Assembly: GCA_013995675.1 (NCBI GenBank) | Contig: VWRR01000006.1 | Location: 186,001 to 250,000 of the forward strand | Direction of reading: 5' to 3' | Origin: Cyanidiococcus yangmingshanensis | Lineage: Eukaryota > Rhodophyta > Bangiophyceae > Cyanidiales > Cyanidiaceae | Length of the DNA stretch: 64,000 nucleotides | Notes under the pieces: generated by a model | Database searches by the model: none | Told to the model about the DNA's origin: nothing | The model's input: the letters and a program-made list of their open reading frames with translations, nothing else | Position numbers and translations under genes: made by a program | Part shown: positions 20,357 to 30,944 of the stretch, piece after piece | Layout of the letters: every line of letters starts with the position of its first letter | Position numbering within the stretch: position 1 is the first letter of the stretch

Positions 20357-21797
20357 TGAATTTTTCAGAGGGTTACTGAAGAATTTTTATAAACAGTGCG
20401 CTTCGAAAATGCCTTGAATTTTATTCGTATCTCGCAATAGTCTAATTCTTTTTTGATCTCATATATCAAGGAGGCGCGTTTGATCGAAATTTTGTGTTTC
20501 GCATATTCCGATCTCTTCTGGCTGTATTTCGAAAGTTTTTGCTCTACTTTGACCTGTTCATTGCTTCGTAACCAAGTTCGATTTTTTCCTGCTCATGAGC
20601 TCGAAAGAAGCTGGGCTTTCTCGGCGCCCTTTGGTAGGTCAAGGCGTTGTTGTCAGCCACCACTGGCATGATCTTGGCGGAGAGTTCTCCACCATTTCGC
20701 TTCTTAACGAAAGAGACGGCTACGATTCTCTCGTGGTTAGGGGTGTGTGCGCAATGCCCGCGGCTTTCCCGAATGTGTGCTTTCAATTCCGCAAGTTCGC
20801 TCTAAAAATAGAGGGCATGTTGTCAATGGCGTTCCACCATCGTGTGAGTTATTGTAATTCAGATACCCTATTATAATTTATAAGAACCTGGCTTTTGTAA
20901 TATCGTCTTTCTGCAAGGGGGTGCAGGTTCAAACCGGCTTCGAAAGCTTACAGGACTCTCGTATGCTTCGGACGCTTGCCCTTTGTGGCCTAAAGCGAAC
21001 CATTTTCATGATGGGAACTTGGGGAGTTTGTACTGCCCTAACTAGTTCTTGTGCACTAGAAGATAATCCACTGCATTTTACGTCACTCTCTGAATCAAAT
21101 AGAAATTAAGCTGTAGGACGGCTACAAGACCCTTGATAGAGAAGGATCCGAGTGACACCTCTGGGGCAACGATTTTTACACCTCTAAAGAGTGGGCAAAT
21201 TTTTCGGAACAATTTCAATGATTTGAAGCTTCATCACCCCGAGGCTTTCATAAAGCTAAGATTTTCTGGTGATTCGAGAGGCTTATCTGCAATTATCAAT
21301 CGATGAGATTCGTAAAATTTCCGCAAACGGCACGCTGAGGCCATTTGAGCTGGTGTCCAACTTGAAGATGATTGAAATCAACGAGTATTCGGAGTTACAC
21401 GTACATTGCATTTTCGTTCGCGTGAGTTAAACTAAGTACACGGAAAGGTTTTCCCTTAGGACACCCTATGCACTCTGGCTCGTCGCATCCAGGACGAGGC
21501 CCATGAACGTATGAACGAACCTCGATTGTGCAACCAACTTTCACTTGAGGGCTCCGAATGGAATGCATTCTTTTGGTCATATAGCTTTTCGTGGCATTCT
21601 CGCACCGGCTCCCCCAAAGCAGCTCGATTCTCTCTAACCTTTGTGCATTAAGATTTCAGTTAGAGCATTCCCGCTTGCTTTATTTTGATCCTTGCACTAT
21701 CTTGTGGAGATTGTAATAATTGAGAGACCAATTCAATGTTTATTCTTCAGCCAGTGCGTATTGAAGCAACGAACCCAGAGGGCGTAAACCAGTCGTG
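20357..21797. other. Intergenic, 1.4 kb
   Basis: No supported gene. A 61-codon ATG frame on the minus strand (21395-21580) encodes a small protein with CDEPECIGCPKGKPF, a clustered-cysteine motif, but nothing else supports it. A 93-codon plus frame (20595-20876) and its antisense are unremarkable. A GGTTCAAACC at 20930-20939 resembles a B-box without supporting stems. Confidence 0.4.
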
Positions 21798-24284
21798 ATG
21801 AAGAGAGGCCTCTCGGTAAGGTGTTTTCTCGATGCGGCTTGCCGTGACAAAAAATCCCTTACTTGGGGAGACGTGCTCAAAACCTTTCGTTTTATAGAGG
21901 TGCCCAACCTTTTCGTTCGCTCTTTCATCGAACTGATCCCTCCGAAACTAAAAGCATCGTTTGATCGACCTTTTACCTCCGAGTCTCGAGCCGCAGAACC
22001 CGTTCACGAGCCCTGCGCTTCACTGAACCTTGATCCAAACTCTATCGATCGAATTCTAGGAAGTCACCCTGACCAAAACAGGAATATGTTTGTCGCTGTG
22101 CAAGATCCATATACTTATGTTTTGCATTCTCAAGAACGCTTGTTTTTGAAGCTCGCGGTTTGAGGTCTTGTGAAACTCTAAAACAGATCATTGGCAGCGC
22201 CCGGGGTTCTAGCAGAAGGAAATCGGTAGTTTTGTCTTTTTCGAACCAGACTAGCGACTGCGTTTGCGACCGCATGACAAATCTTGAAAGCCTGACTTGG
22301 TTCCGTTTTGTAGATGATTCCTGTGCTCCCCGCTTCGGTGGGGCGGGAGAGGACTCGTCTGTCAAGAGAACTTCGCGCTGCGAGACTGAAGTAGAGAGTC
22401 AGAAAATATCGGCTTCCAAAAAACGTAGCAAATTCCAAAGCTTGCAGCAGATCGCAGTGAGTACAGGAGCGTCTAACGAAATGAATGAGGCACTGGATTT
22501 TCCTATTTCTGTAGTAAGCAGCGAGAATCCTGGGGAAATCTGGTAAGAGACCGCGCTCGGGTACGAAGACAAACGAGGTGGAGAAGGTTTCGTGTCGAAA
22601 AACCGGGTTGACGAGTAGAAGAAATTCTACCTTTAGCCGCATCATATTTGGCGAGAAAAGACTGAACTTTTCTATGCAGGAATTAGGGAGTTCTCCCAAG
22701 CTATCTACGCAACTCTTTTTTGAAGCAGCTGCATCTCGACCAGTTGCTGAACAAGCAGCGCTTGAACACATGATAACGCGGGAGGGTCTCGAGTCCACTT
22801 ATGCGGCGTCAACCTGCGGAGCTGAAGCTGAAAGTTCCCCGATAGAACGAAAATCAGACATTGATGGAAATGATCTCTCTTGCTCATTGCCTTTAGAATC
22901 GCGTATGCTATCTCGTGCCACTGAGCCATGCCAAGGACAGTTGATTCCGCTTGACCTAGCCTGCAATGATCAAGAGGATGTTGTGGTGGTTGAAAATGAA
23001 AAACGACAACAAGAAGTGCTGGCGTCCAGTCAAAACAAATCTGAGAAAATAGATGACGCGGGAAAATGTGAGGATTCGGGAATTTCTGTGCATATTTTTC
23101 CTGATGGATACTCTCTGTCAGAGTCGGGATACCCGCGTTACAGTTTTGGCAGCGATTCGAGGCAAATTTTGTTTTGTTTTGATCAGGGAGTTCTCCCCCC
23201 GCATTTTGAAATTCGCGGCGCGAAACGCCTTGAGGTTACGAATGGAAAATACATGATTTTTCTCTATGACCACACACGGTCAGAGACAAAGAAGTTTTGC
23301 ATTACTTTGAGAATGGATTACCTGAATATTTGTATGGCATTGGTAGAGTCTCCATACGTTCGAGAAACTAGACAAGTGCAAAGAGCGTTACTGTTAGAAG
23401 CTGCCGTGCTCAGAATGCTCTACCGTCTCAAGGATCTGGAGCCTTATTTGGACCCACAAACGCTCTCGTCACATACGAAGCCTTCGCAAGTGATGAATTT
23501 TGTTCGAACATGTCATCTGAGTGAGGAAACTACGTATACCAGGAGATTGCCGGTACTTGATTTGTTCCTACGAAAACGAATTGATAGACGGCGACAATTT
23601 AGGCGAAATACCAATCCTGGACTTGTTTCTCAAACTCTCTTTCTTGTAGCTGGGAATGAGAGTCTGAACCGTTATCGCCGTATGTGTGCCCAAGGAGGAA
23701 GTGCAAGTAGTAATCGTCTTCCAAGAAGCATCCCCACGAAGACAACAGACGATCAAGGCGACCAGCTTCTTCGGAAACCTGTTCTTCCGAATTTAAGTGG
23801 ACGCCTCCTTCGTCAAATGCGGTTCGTACTTCAGCGGAACACATCAGGTTTAACTAGAATTCAGTCAAATCCCTCGCAGTTTACAGCAACTTCGACAGTC
23901 GCGGACGAGCTCGTGACAGATTATAGTTCTGCGAGTGCTTCAGACAGAAACATCCGTAGCACATCCAGATCGATTGAACCGCGAACAGTATGTCTTGTTG
24001 ATATTATCGTGAGACCACAGAGGGGGTGTGAGTGTGTCATTAGAAGAGGTCAGGAAAAAAGCCGCGATCTTGACATCTTGCGCGTGCAGATTGGATCAGA
24101 AAAAAGCGCCCATGCCTTCGCAAACCAATTTCGGCGCCTCTTGCGTGGCGAGGGTTTTGTTTGCGAGCAGGATTTGACGTTGCCGAGCGAAGGCAAAGTT
24201 GCTGGAGCTAAGAGCACACAGGAGCACCCTACTCTTGCGAGTACATCTCTGCGACATGAAGGAGATTCAGGACAACCTTTGTAG
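21798..24284 (+). CDS. SPT20-like protein (putative SAGA subunit), frame-broken
   Basis: A protein of about 830 residues read in three segments: 21798 to about 22145, then about 22142-22535 after a -1 (or +2) change in a T run, then to TAG 24284 after a +1 change near 22530-22535, where PGKSGKRPRSG forms a basic stretch. The region coded at about 23090-23460 resembles the SPT20 core: GVLPPHFEIRGAKRLEVTNG, then a strand MIFLYDH, FCITLRMDYLNI and LLLEAAVLRMLYR ending in LDPQ, matching the family's order from IPPxLLD to ALxVExxLLxxT with LDP. SPT20 holds the SAGA histone acetyltransferase complex together. The rest is low-complexity. Assignment is moderate. Confidence 0.5.
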
Positions 24285-24456
24285 ATTCGAACTCGTTCGA
24301 AGAGGCTATGCCTCTCTAATGGCTGCTTAAAGGCACTCTCTCCGGCCCAGACCTGCTCCGAAAATTTAATTACCCAGCAAATTGACGTGTGTGCACTTCT
24401 ACGGGGCAAAAGCAATTCATTTGAGCACTATTAAGACGTACAGCCATGCGCTCCAT

Positions 24457-25594
24457 TCAGCCTTGCCTTGCGGGCGATTTCCAAGATGCGACTATATCTT
24501 CTAAGGCAGGTTGAACATCCTCGAATTGGAATTTGAATCCATTTTCTAGAAGGCGCTTTGGCAGCACGCGCTGACCTTTCAGTACCAGCTCAGCTGCTTC
24601 TCCCAAGATCAGCTGGAGCGCAAGACTAGGCACCGGAAGCCAATTCGGGCGTCGGAGAGCCTTGGCAAGGGCATCGCAGAACGCTCCGAACCGTACCGGG
24701 TGCGGCGCAGTTGCATTGTATACACCGCTGAAATTATCAGAATCTAGTTCTCGCATTATTAATTCGGTCAAATCTGCCAAATGAATCCAGGATATCCATT
24801 GATTTCCTGAGCCAATCGGGCCTCCTACAAACAAGTTAAAGAGTGGCAACATTTTGCTCAGGGCTCCGCCATCCGGTCCAAGAACAATGCCAAACCGATT
24901 TATGACGGTACGAACGCCCGCATCTTGAGCTGCCGCCTCCCATGCTATTGCGACCGCCGCGAGGAAATCGTTTCCTGCTGGGTGAGTGTCTTCATCAAAA
25001 GTGATGGTTTCAGATGTGCCGTAGTAGCCAACAGCCGATGTGGAAATGAGCACCCGAGGTTTCTTATCTGCCCGCTGTATAGCACGAACCAACTGGCGGG
25101 TGCCATTGACACGACTTTGCAAAATACGCGCTCTCCGTGGTAACGTCCATCTCCTGTCTGAAATAGGTTCGCCTGCCAAGTTGATTACAGCGTCACATTC
25201 CGAGACAGCCCTGATTACAGCCCTCTCCGGTTCCTCCTTTCCTGTGGCCTCGAAACGGACTGCTTCAATCTTATAGTTAAACGTCCTGCGGGCCCGCTCC
25301 TCGTCGCGCGACAGAAGCGTCACTCTTTTCCCGGAAGTTATGAGCTTACGGACGAGTGCCTTGCCAACGAAGCCTGTGCCACCACTCACCAGCACGTTCT
25401 TTGTTTCCGCACCGGTTGCTTCAGCATTCATCCACATACATGAGAGCAGCCGCGCTCTCCGTTTCTGACTTGAGGACCAGCTCTGTGGTAGCACAGAAGG
25501 AATTCTCAATCGAGTGGCCCGAACGCACGTGAGCTTTGTCTCTGGGGCCCCGACGGGAAACAAACCAGCTGGCGCTTCCAACGAAGGCGTACAT
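24457..25594 (-). CDS. SDR39U1/GC1-type NAD(P)-binding epimerase-like protein
   Basis: An extended short-chain dehydrogenase fold. Seen: nucleotide-binding GGTGFVG just after the ATG-like region near 25430, STSAVGYYG, GSGNQWISWIHLADL and the C-terminal DUF1731 signature GQRVLPKRLLENGFKF. Relatives are bacterial YfcH, cyanobacterial homologues and plant GIANT CHLOROPLAST 1, which affects plastid division from the envelope; enzymatic activity is not established. The conserved frame has no ATG until 25437/25431, inside the domain. An ATG at 25594 in another frame encodes a presequence-like stretch (MYAFVGSASWFVSRRG) and would join after a +1 change between about 25590 and 25430. I place the start there by inference; 24457-25437 is the certain part. 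Confidence 0.8.
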
Positions 25595-26656
25595 AACAGG
25601 AAAGCCACTCGAAAAAGGATGAGTATTTCTCGAGAAACCCAAAAAAGTATCAATTTCTAGAAGACCCTAGTATCTCAAAAGAATCTAGTACGATGTAGCG
25701 CCGCACCGCTCTCGCCGCTGATGAATTCCGATTCTATGTCCCCGCACGGTATGGTTCGTGCGAACGAGACTCCCTCTCGCAGCGCATCTGCGGGGCGAGC
25801 CCTTATGCTTAGCGCACTATCCAGCGAAACTCGTGCGGCGATGTCATGTCACCCTACGTCGATATCCATGAGCCGGCTCGGGGCTTCTTCTGGAACAATT
25901 TTTCATAGAATAGGTTGAGAAGCTGTTCCAAGTTCGCGATGAACCAAGAACCACAGAGTGTGCATGCTCGGAAATCAAATTCATTCAACTTTCGTAGATA
26001 AGAGACTTTTGTAATCTTCCCTCTTTTCAAACCGATATTTGAAATATCTTACTTCAGATAGTAAATTTCCGAACAGGGAATAAACACAATTGGCGCTATT
26101 TTTTGGATCATGAGTCACGAGCTACTATCTTGGGGAAAGTGGTTTCCCATATCTATTTCTTCGTTTCTCGGTTAAGAGCAGGAGCTTTCCTGTGAGGTTT
26201 TGAGAGTATCTCCGGTAACAAGTATCTTCGAGAAGCGCTGCTTCGGGCTCGAGCGATATTTCATGACACCTGCGGCTCCAGCGCGAGGGCCACGTCGCCA
26301 AGGGGGCCGTTTTGTCCAAAAAAGAGCACATAAATACAGAAACTGATCTGCGAAATCGTAACAAATGTTTTCGGTGTGACGTCCCAAATCGCAACTTCGC
26401 GAGCATGGAAAAATTTTCGCGCGCGTCTTGTAGAAGCCGCGCATTCGAGGGCGGGTTGTGTCGGCGTTCCGCCAGCGCGCGGTCATTGATACGACGTAGA
26501 AAAGTTCGTGCTAGGTGTTTTCGCAAAACCTTTCAGTCCTTCAATCTGATCTTTGCACAAGATTCCTTACTTTTGATAACAAACGCTCGCTGCGCCGGTT
26601 ACTTTGAAAGCTTATTTCACGCAGCGCGTAAAAGATCTGCTTCAGGAAATCTGAAT
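25595..26656. promoter_or_regulatory. Intergenic and 5' region of the DP gene
   Basis: About 1 kb with no supported gene. A Ser-rich 65-codon frame (25721-25918) is unconvincing. The DP reading frame is open from 26312 but its first in-frame ATGs are 26405 and 26657. Nucleotides 26415-26423 read TTTCGCGCG, which fits the E2F/DP consensus TTTSGCGC; see the separate site entry. Confidence 0.4.
26415..26423 (+). promoter_or_regulatory. E2F/DP-type consensus site upstream of the DP gene
   Basis: TTTCGCGCG within AAATTTTCGCGCGCG matches the known E2F recognition sequence TTTSGCGC. It lies about 240 bp before the chosen start codon of the DP gene, so autoregulation by E2F/DP is possible. If translation begins at 26405 instead, the site would be in coding sequence. 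Confidence 0.4.
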
Positions 26657-27901
26657 ATGAATAAGTCCCCGGGGAAGAATATCGAGTCCCGAACACGTGA
26701 AGAGCAAGCTGAATACGTCTATGGAGATTTCACGCCGCGTACACCACAAACGCGGCGTTCAGGATCCCAAAGCAATAAACAGACGCCCTCTCGTTCGTCG
26801 AAAGGGTTGCGGCTACTAAGCGTCTCGTTTTGTCGAAAGCTTCGTATGCTTGGTTTTGCGACGTATGCGACCATCGCAGACGAACTCGTCGAAGAATTTC
26901 TGGGGGTCAGCAGCCCGTCTGAAATCGCCATGCATAGAGACACGTCTAGTGCGGTCACGGACCCATGCAATATGGATCAGCTCTCCTGCGGAAAGAGGTC
27001 TCTGCGCGTCGACAGAGGTGTGGATGCGTCAACGCCTCTGAATCGGCTCATATCTAATGTCAGTGATGGAGACGAAAGTGGTCCTGAAGAGCGGCCATGC
27101 GCTGAGAGAACCCTTCGCCGTCGCATATATGATATTTTCAATGTGCTTCTTGCCACAGGTACGATTGAAAAAAGCGAGAATGGGAATGTTCACTGGCGCG
27201 GCGTCCCTGGCGAAAGGGCCGACCCTAGATATACGGAGATAAGGCGTTTGCGTCAAAAAGTTGAAGAGCTGAAGGAGTCCGTTCGCACGAAACAGGATAT
27301 TGTGCGAGACCTCGCACAACAGCAAGCCGCATTCATGAATCTTATTATACGAAACGGCCCCGACAGCTCCCGAGGGGAACTCGAACGAGCTATGTGTCAT
27401 GCTGATCGTCATACACCCGTCAGTTCAGAGACTGGAGTCGAGAACTGCCTCGCGGCTGATGCGGAAAATGTACGGCTAGAACCAAATCAGAACCATATTC
27501 GCATCGATCACCACGCCTCTCGCAATATCTTATCTGGTTCTGCAAAGTCTGAGGTTCTCTGGCAATCACCCGTCAATGAACGGATTAATGCCCGAGCCAG
27601 CGATACTGGAAACATCATCGCTAGCACGAAGGCAACAGTAACAAGCTCTGCACGAATTCGCGTTCAGTATCCTTTCGTGGTACTTCGGACTGGGGCTAAG
27701 GCAAGTGTCGGTCTGGAAACAAACGAAGACCGTTCAGCGTTGACTTTGGGTGTGAGCGAACCGTTTTCCGTCTTCAGTGACGGGGACTCGGTAACCCTTT
27801 TGAAGTTTCACGAAACTGGCCCGTATTCCACTCGGCAGCTATTGCACAGGACTCGCGAGGAAGCTGCGTGCAACGTCTCCGCACGCATGGCACCAGCATA
27901 G
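26657..27901 (+). CDS. DP transcription factor (E2F dimerisation partner)
   Basis: A 414-residue protein from ATG 26657. The winged-helix domain begins KGLRLLSVSFCRKLRMLG, continues with ATIADELVEEF, and after an insertion of about 55 residues rich in Asp and Ser resumes with ERTLRRRIYDIFNVLLATGTIEK, the RRRxYD DNA-contact motif. The dimerisation coil (RRLRQKVEELKESV...LAQQQAAFMNLIIRN) matches the DP LQQxAFKNLxxRN signature. The C-terminal marked-box-like region has PFVVLRT and SDGDSVTLLKF. DP dimerises with E2F at S-phase genes. The insertion inside the winged helix is unusual. The frame is intact; an ATG at 26405 would add 84 basic residues of uncertain reality. Confidence 0.85.
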   Translation: MNKSPGKNIESRTREEQAEYVYGDFTPRTPQTRRSGSQSNKQTPSRSSKGLRLLSVSFCRKLRMLGFATYATIADELVEEFLGVSSPSEIAMHRDTSSAVTDPCNMDQLSCGKRSLRVDRGVDASTPLNRLISNVSDGDESGPEERPCAERTLRRRIYDIFNVLLATGTIEKSENGNVHWRGVPGERADPRYTEIRRLRQKVEELKESVRTKQDIVRDLAQQQAAFMNLIIRNGPDSSRGELERAMCHADRHTPVSSETGVENCLAADAENVRLEPNQNHIRIDHHASRNILSGSAKSEVLWQSPVNERINARASDTGNIIASTKATVTSSARIRVQYPFVVLRTGAKASVGLETNEDRSALTLGVSEPFSVFSDGDSVTLLKFHETGPYSTRQLLHRTREEAACNVSARMAPA

Positions 27902-28340
27902 ACACACTATTTATTCCTCACAACTTGTATTGCCACCCATCACGCTAAATCTAAATCGAGTCGTATGCAGCTTCATTTCTGAGATTCGTACACTTTGCTT
28001 AGAGACAGAGTTCCGACTCTAGCTTTACACTGAGCACTCTTCTATGGAGGCATTTTCCGATCAGAGCATTCTTTCGAGAATGGCGGCGGGCTGGTGACTC
28101 ACCGGCTGGGACGTCGTTCTGCGCGAAGATATAGATTAACTACAAAGCAATGTTTGAGTGATACCCTGGATTTATTGAGCACGAATCCCAGGATTTGACG
28201 AGGTTTCCAGGCTCTACGCCAGTGCGATACTGCGAACCTCAGCAAATGGTGCATGGTTGAACAATGATCCACCAGAAATGTGGCTAAACCGATTTTCATG
28301 TAATACTCAGGAAAGGCGCTTTTTTCGGAAAGCCGAAAAC
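27902..28340. other. Convergent intergenic region, no gene seen
   Basis: About 440 bp between the 3' ends of DP and CSL4. Only a 66-codon minus frame (28099-28299) with no recognisable features. Confidence 0.5.
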
Positions 28341-28860
28341 CTATCTTCGCAGCAGGAAATTTGATGAAGCAATGCTCAAGTAGAAGTATCTTTGCTCGAG
28401 TTCGGAAAGGACCCGAGCTTCTATTAGATCCCCCGGTTGCAGGAAGTCATAAACACATACGGAGTCCCAGTTGTCATCACGAACATCTTGCTGGCGAATT
28501 ATACCTTGAAACTCGCTTTTGACGGGAACAGTCTCTACCGATTGTATAACGGTTACAGCCTGACGTCGATTTACTTTCAATACTCGGGCGCACACACGAG
28601 CTCCCGGACGCGGAATGATCGCAAGCAGATTCGGCTTTCCCGTGAGGCTACCAAGCTCTGGCCTAATCGCAGAAACCTCTAGATCTTCACGCAAGGATGT
28701 CGAAGAGGTTTTTTTAAAAGTTAGCAACCCCGCACGGAACGCCCGGAGTTCTGAGCCCCGCTTGTAGCAGCCCTCACGAATCAAAAACTCGCCTTCATCG
28801 GAAGTGTCCTATCATTTCTCCGGGAAGAATGATCTGCTCATCTTGAGGAAACAAGCTCAT
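28341..28860 (-). CDS. CSL4: Exosome subunit CSL4 (one frame change)
   Basis: About 172 residues. The N-terminal domain starts MSLFPQDEQIILPGEMIG and continues with EGEFLIREGCYKRGSELRA. The S1 domain follows: PRPGARVCARVLKVNRRQA, FQGIIRQQDVRDDNWDSV, then DFLQPGDLIEARVLS and YFYLSIA, the typical CSL4 order. CSL4 is one of the cap proteins of the RNA exosome and guides RNA to the 3'-5' exonuclease core. The frame changes +1 at 28797-28809 (best fit 28803) between LPGEMIGH and DEGEF. Start chosen at ATG 28860; an open frame exists further upstream. Confidence 0.8.
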
Positions 28861-29179
28861 GTCAAAAGGGCTCCGATCGGTCAAGTTGTGTCTCGGGGTA
28901 CGGGCCAAGAACCACAGGGAACCAATCTTTGCAACTGTCTCTGATGAACTTGTCCGAAGAGGGATCATCCGGTGCCTGGATGCGCCGACTTGCGAATGGC
29001 ACACTTCGAGCCACGATTCCACGATATGATTCTCGGTCTCTGTTGGTTCTCATGAATACTCTGTCGCCTTCTAGAGATTCTTTTTTCACGAGCGGGACGA
29101 ATGGCTCTAAATAGTCATTGAAAAAGCATATCGTGCAAGAGGCAGTGCGAGCAAAGATCCTTTATTTTTCAGCATTTTA
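28861..29179. other. Short intergenic region, CSL4 / lipoyl synthase
   Basis: About 320 bp between two genes on the same strand, probably the CSL4 promoter. Open stretches here (28862-29089, minus) lack ATG and recognisable features. Confidence 0.4.
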
Positions 29180-30331
29180 TCACACGACATTGCTTCCGTT
29201 TTCGATTTCATCAATGCTGCTCTCTCGTCGGAATTTCTCCTCGCCGCGGCGTCTTCGCAGCAAAGATTCAATAAAGAACTCTCCTGCCCTATAAGATGAT
29301 CGAACAAGGGGGCCAGCGGCAACGTATAGGAAACCGAGTGCCTCGCCCTCTCGTTTCCATTCCACGAACTCTTCTGGGTGTACCCACTCCTCAACTTTCA
29401 TATTTCTATGCGAGGGCCGCAAATACTGACCAAGCGTAAGAATTTGAACGCCAGCATTCAGTAAGTCCTTCATGCTCTGTCGCACTTCGGATTGGCGTTC
29501 ACCTACTCCAAGCATAAGACTAGACTTGGTCACGATTTCCTGACCACGTTGGGGATGAAACTTGGCCCGCTCCAATACCTTCAGACTCTGTCTATAACCA
29601 GCTCTATAATCTCGCACTACGTGCTGTAACCGCTCCACTGTTTCCAGGTTATGGGCAAAGACGTCGACCCCTGAGTTCACAACTGTGTCGACTGCTGAGT
29701 TTGAACCTCGAAAATCTGGAGTTAGGGTTTCAACGAGAATCGCTGGCATTTTTCGTTTCAAAAGTCCAACTGTTGAAGCAATGTGAGAAGCACCGCCGTC
29801 AGGAAGGTCATCGCGGTCCACGCTTGTAAGGACAACATATCGCAGACCCCAACGAGATATTGCAGTGCTTACGTTCTCCGGTTCGTTCGGGTCTATGGCA
29901 GGTGGCTTTCGCGAAGTTTTCACACTACAGAACCGACAACCGCGTGTGCAGACGTCTCCCATAAGCATGATCGTGGCGGTGCCACCACCCCAGCACTCTC
30001 CGATATTAGGGCAGCGGGCCTCTTCGCAGACGGTGTGTAGGTTCAATTCACGGACCGTGGTGCGAAGCCGCTCGTATTCCGATGCTGAGTCGTGGTCCCC
30101 AGGAGGGCGGACTAGCAGCCAGCTGGGCTTCCGTTGTGATGCGTAAGCATCGAAACGACCGGCGCTCGGGCTGCTGTGACTACTCAATCCACCACCGGAG
30201 GTTTTGCCCAAAAGTTCTTCCGCGGCTGTCTCCGTTTTGAGCCGCTGCCTCAGAGCTTCAAGGCGAGGACGTGATGTCGATAGGTTCGAAAAACATCGCA
30301 GAGGAACGGACCGCCACCCAAGCGAGCACAT
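29180..30331 (-). CDS. LIPA: Lipoyl synthase, mitochondrial type
   Basis: A complete radical-SAM lipoyl synthase of 383 residues. The auxiliary cluster motif [12 protein letters not shown] gives Cys at about 102, 107 and 113; the radical-SAM motif CTRGCRFC gives Cys at about 128, 132 and 135. Conserved [35 protein letters not shown] and the C-terminal RSSYRAGE are present. The enzyme inserts two sulphurs into octanoyl-lipoyl domains, including that of the branched-chain dehydrogenase complex whose E1 beta is also in this window. The N-terminus ([18 protein letters not shown]) looks like a mitochondrial presequence. Start is the ATG at 30331; a TTG lies 39 bp upstream. The frame is intact. Confidence 0.95.
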   Translation of the reverse strand: MCSLGWRSVPLRCFSNLSTSRPRLEALRQRLKTETAAEELLGKTSGGGLSSHSSPSAGRFDAYASQRKPSWLLVRPPGDHDSASEYERLRTTVRELNLHTVCEEARCPNIGECWGGGTATIMLMGDVCTRGCRFCSVKTSRKPPAIDPNEPENVSTAISRWGLRYVVLTSVDRDDLPDGGASHIASTVGLLKRKMPAILVETLTPDFRGSNSAVDTVVNSGVDVFAHNLETVERLQHVVRDYRAGYRQSLKVLERAKFHPQRGQEIVTKSSLMLGVGERQSEVRQSMKDLLNAGVQILTLGQYLRPSHRNMKVEEWVHPEEFVEWKREGEALGFLYVAAGPLVRSSYRAGEFFIESLLRRRRGEEKFRRESSIDEIENGSNVV

Positions 30332-30944
30332 CGCAGTCCGTTGACCGAGAGAGAAAACGTGTGGCCTCAATGCAGGTCACGCCCTCGAGTTTGGCGGCGT
30401 CGTTCGGCGGCCCGTAACTGGGAAAACCGCAGTGAATCTCCAATAGAAACCGGTCGAGGTATTACCCTCGCCGGGAAGCCAGAATCTGGCACGGCTCTCC
30501 TCGCAATTGACCTGTCTAAACTTTAGAGTGCTTCACTCTCATGAGAATTGGCATACGTCAGGCGTGGCATTATACAAATCACCTGATTCGGGGAAGACAA
30601 AACTCGTGCCAGTTGTGGTGGTCTTGCCAACTGTTTCGAACATTACTCTGCCAGGTCGTGCAATGCTTACTATTCTTTTCCTCAAAAGAGATCCTACTGT
30701 CTCGTCAACAAGCATTGAAACGAAGATTTGCGGATATTTCGATATTTATGCATCGAAGCTGCACTTAGTCTAGTATCATTGTACGGATGGGTGCGGCCTC
30801 TCGTTGCAACTCGGCGTTTCCAGTCCTTTCGGATCCGCGTAGTGCATCCATGAGCCTTAGTCGTCTCGTATAATAGTTCCTGAATGCTCAAACATGCTTT
30901 GGCCGCATCTCCAGTTGCTGTCATTAACTTTTCTAGCCCTAACC
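30332..30944. other. Intergenic, lipoyl synthase / TBC gene
   Basis: About 610 bp with no supported gene. A CCCTAACCCTACC at 30937-30949 abuts the TBC stop and resembles telomere sequence only by chance. Plus-strand frames at 30507-30773 have no recognisable features. Confidence 0.4.

Noticed and set aside
20930-20939. GGTTCAAACC as a second tRNA B-box
   Set aside because: No T-stem pairing and no acceptor match nearby.
22178-22798. A 206-codon minus-strand frame
   Set aside because: Antisense to the SPT20-like gene; no recognisable features.
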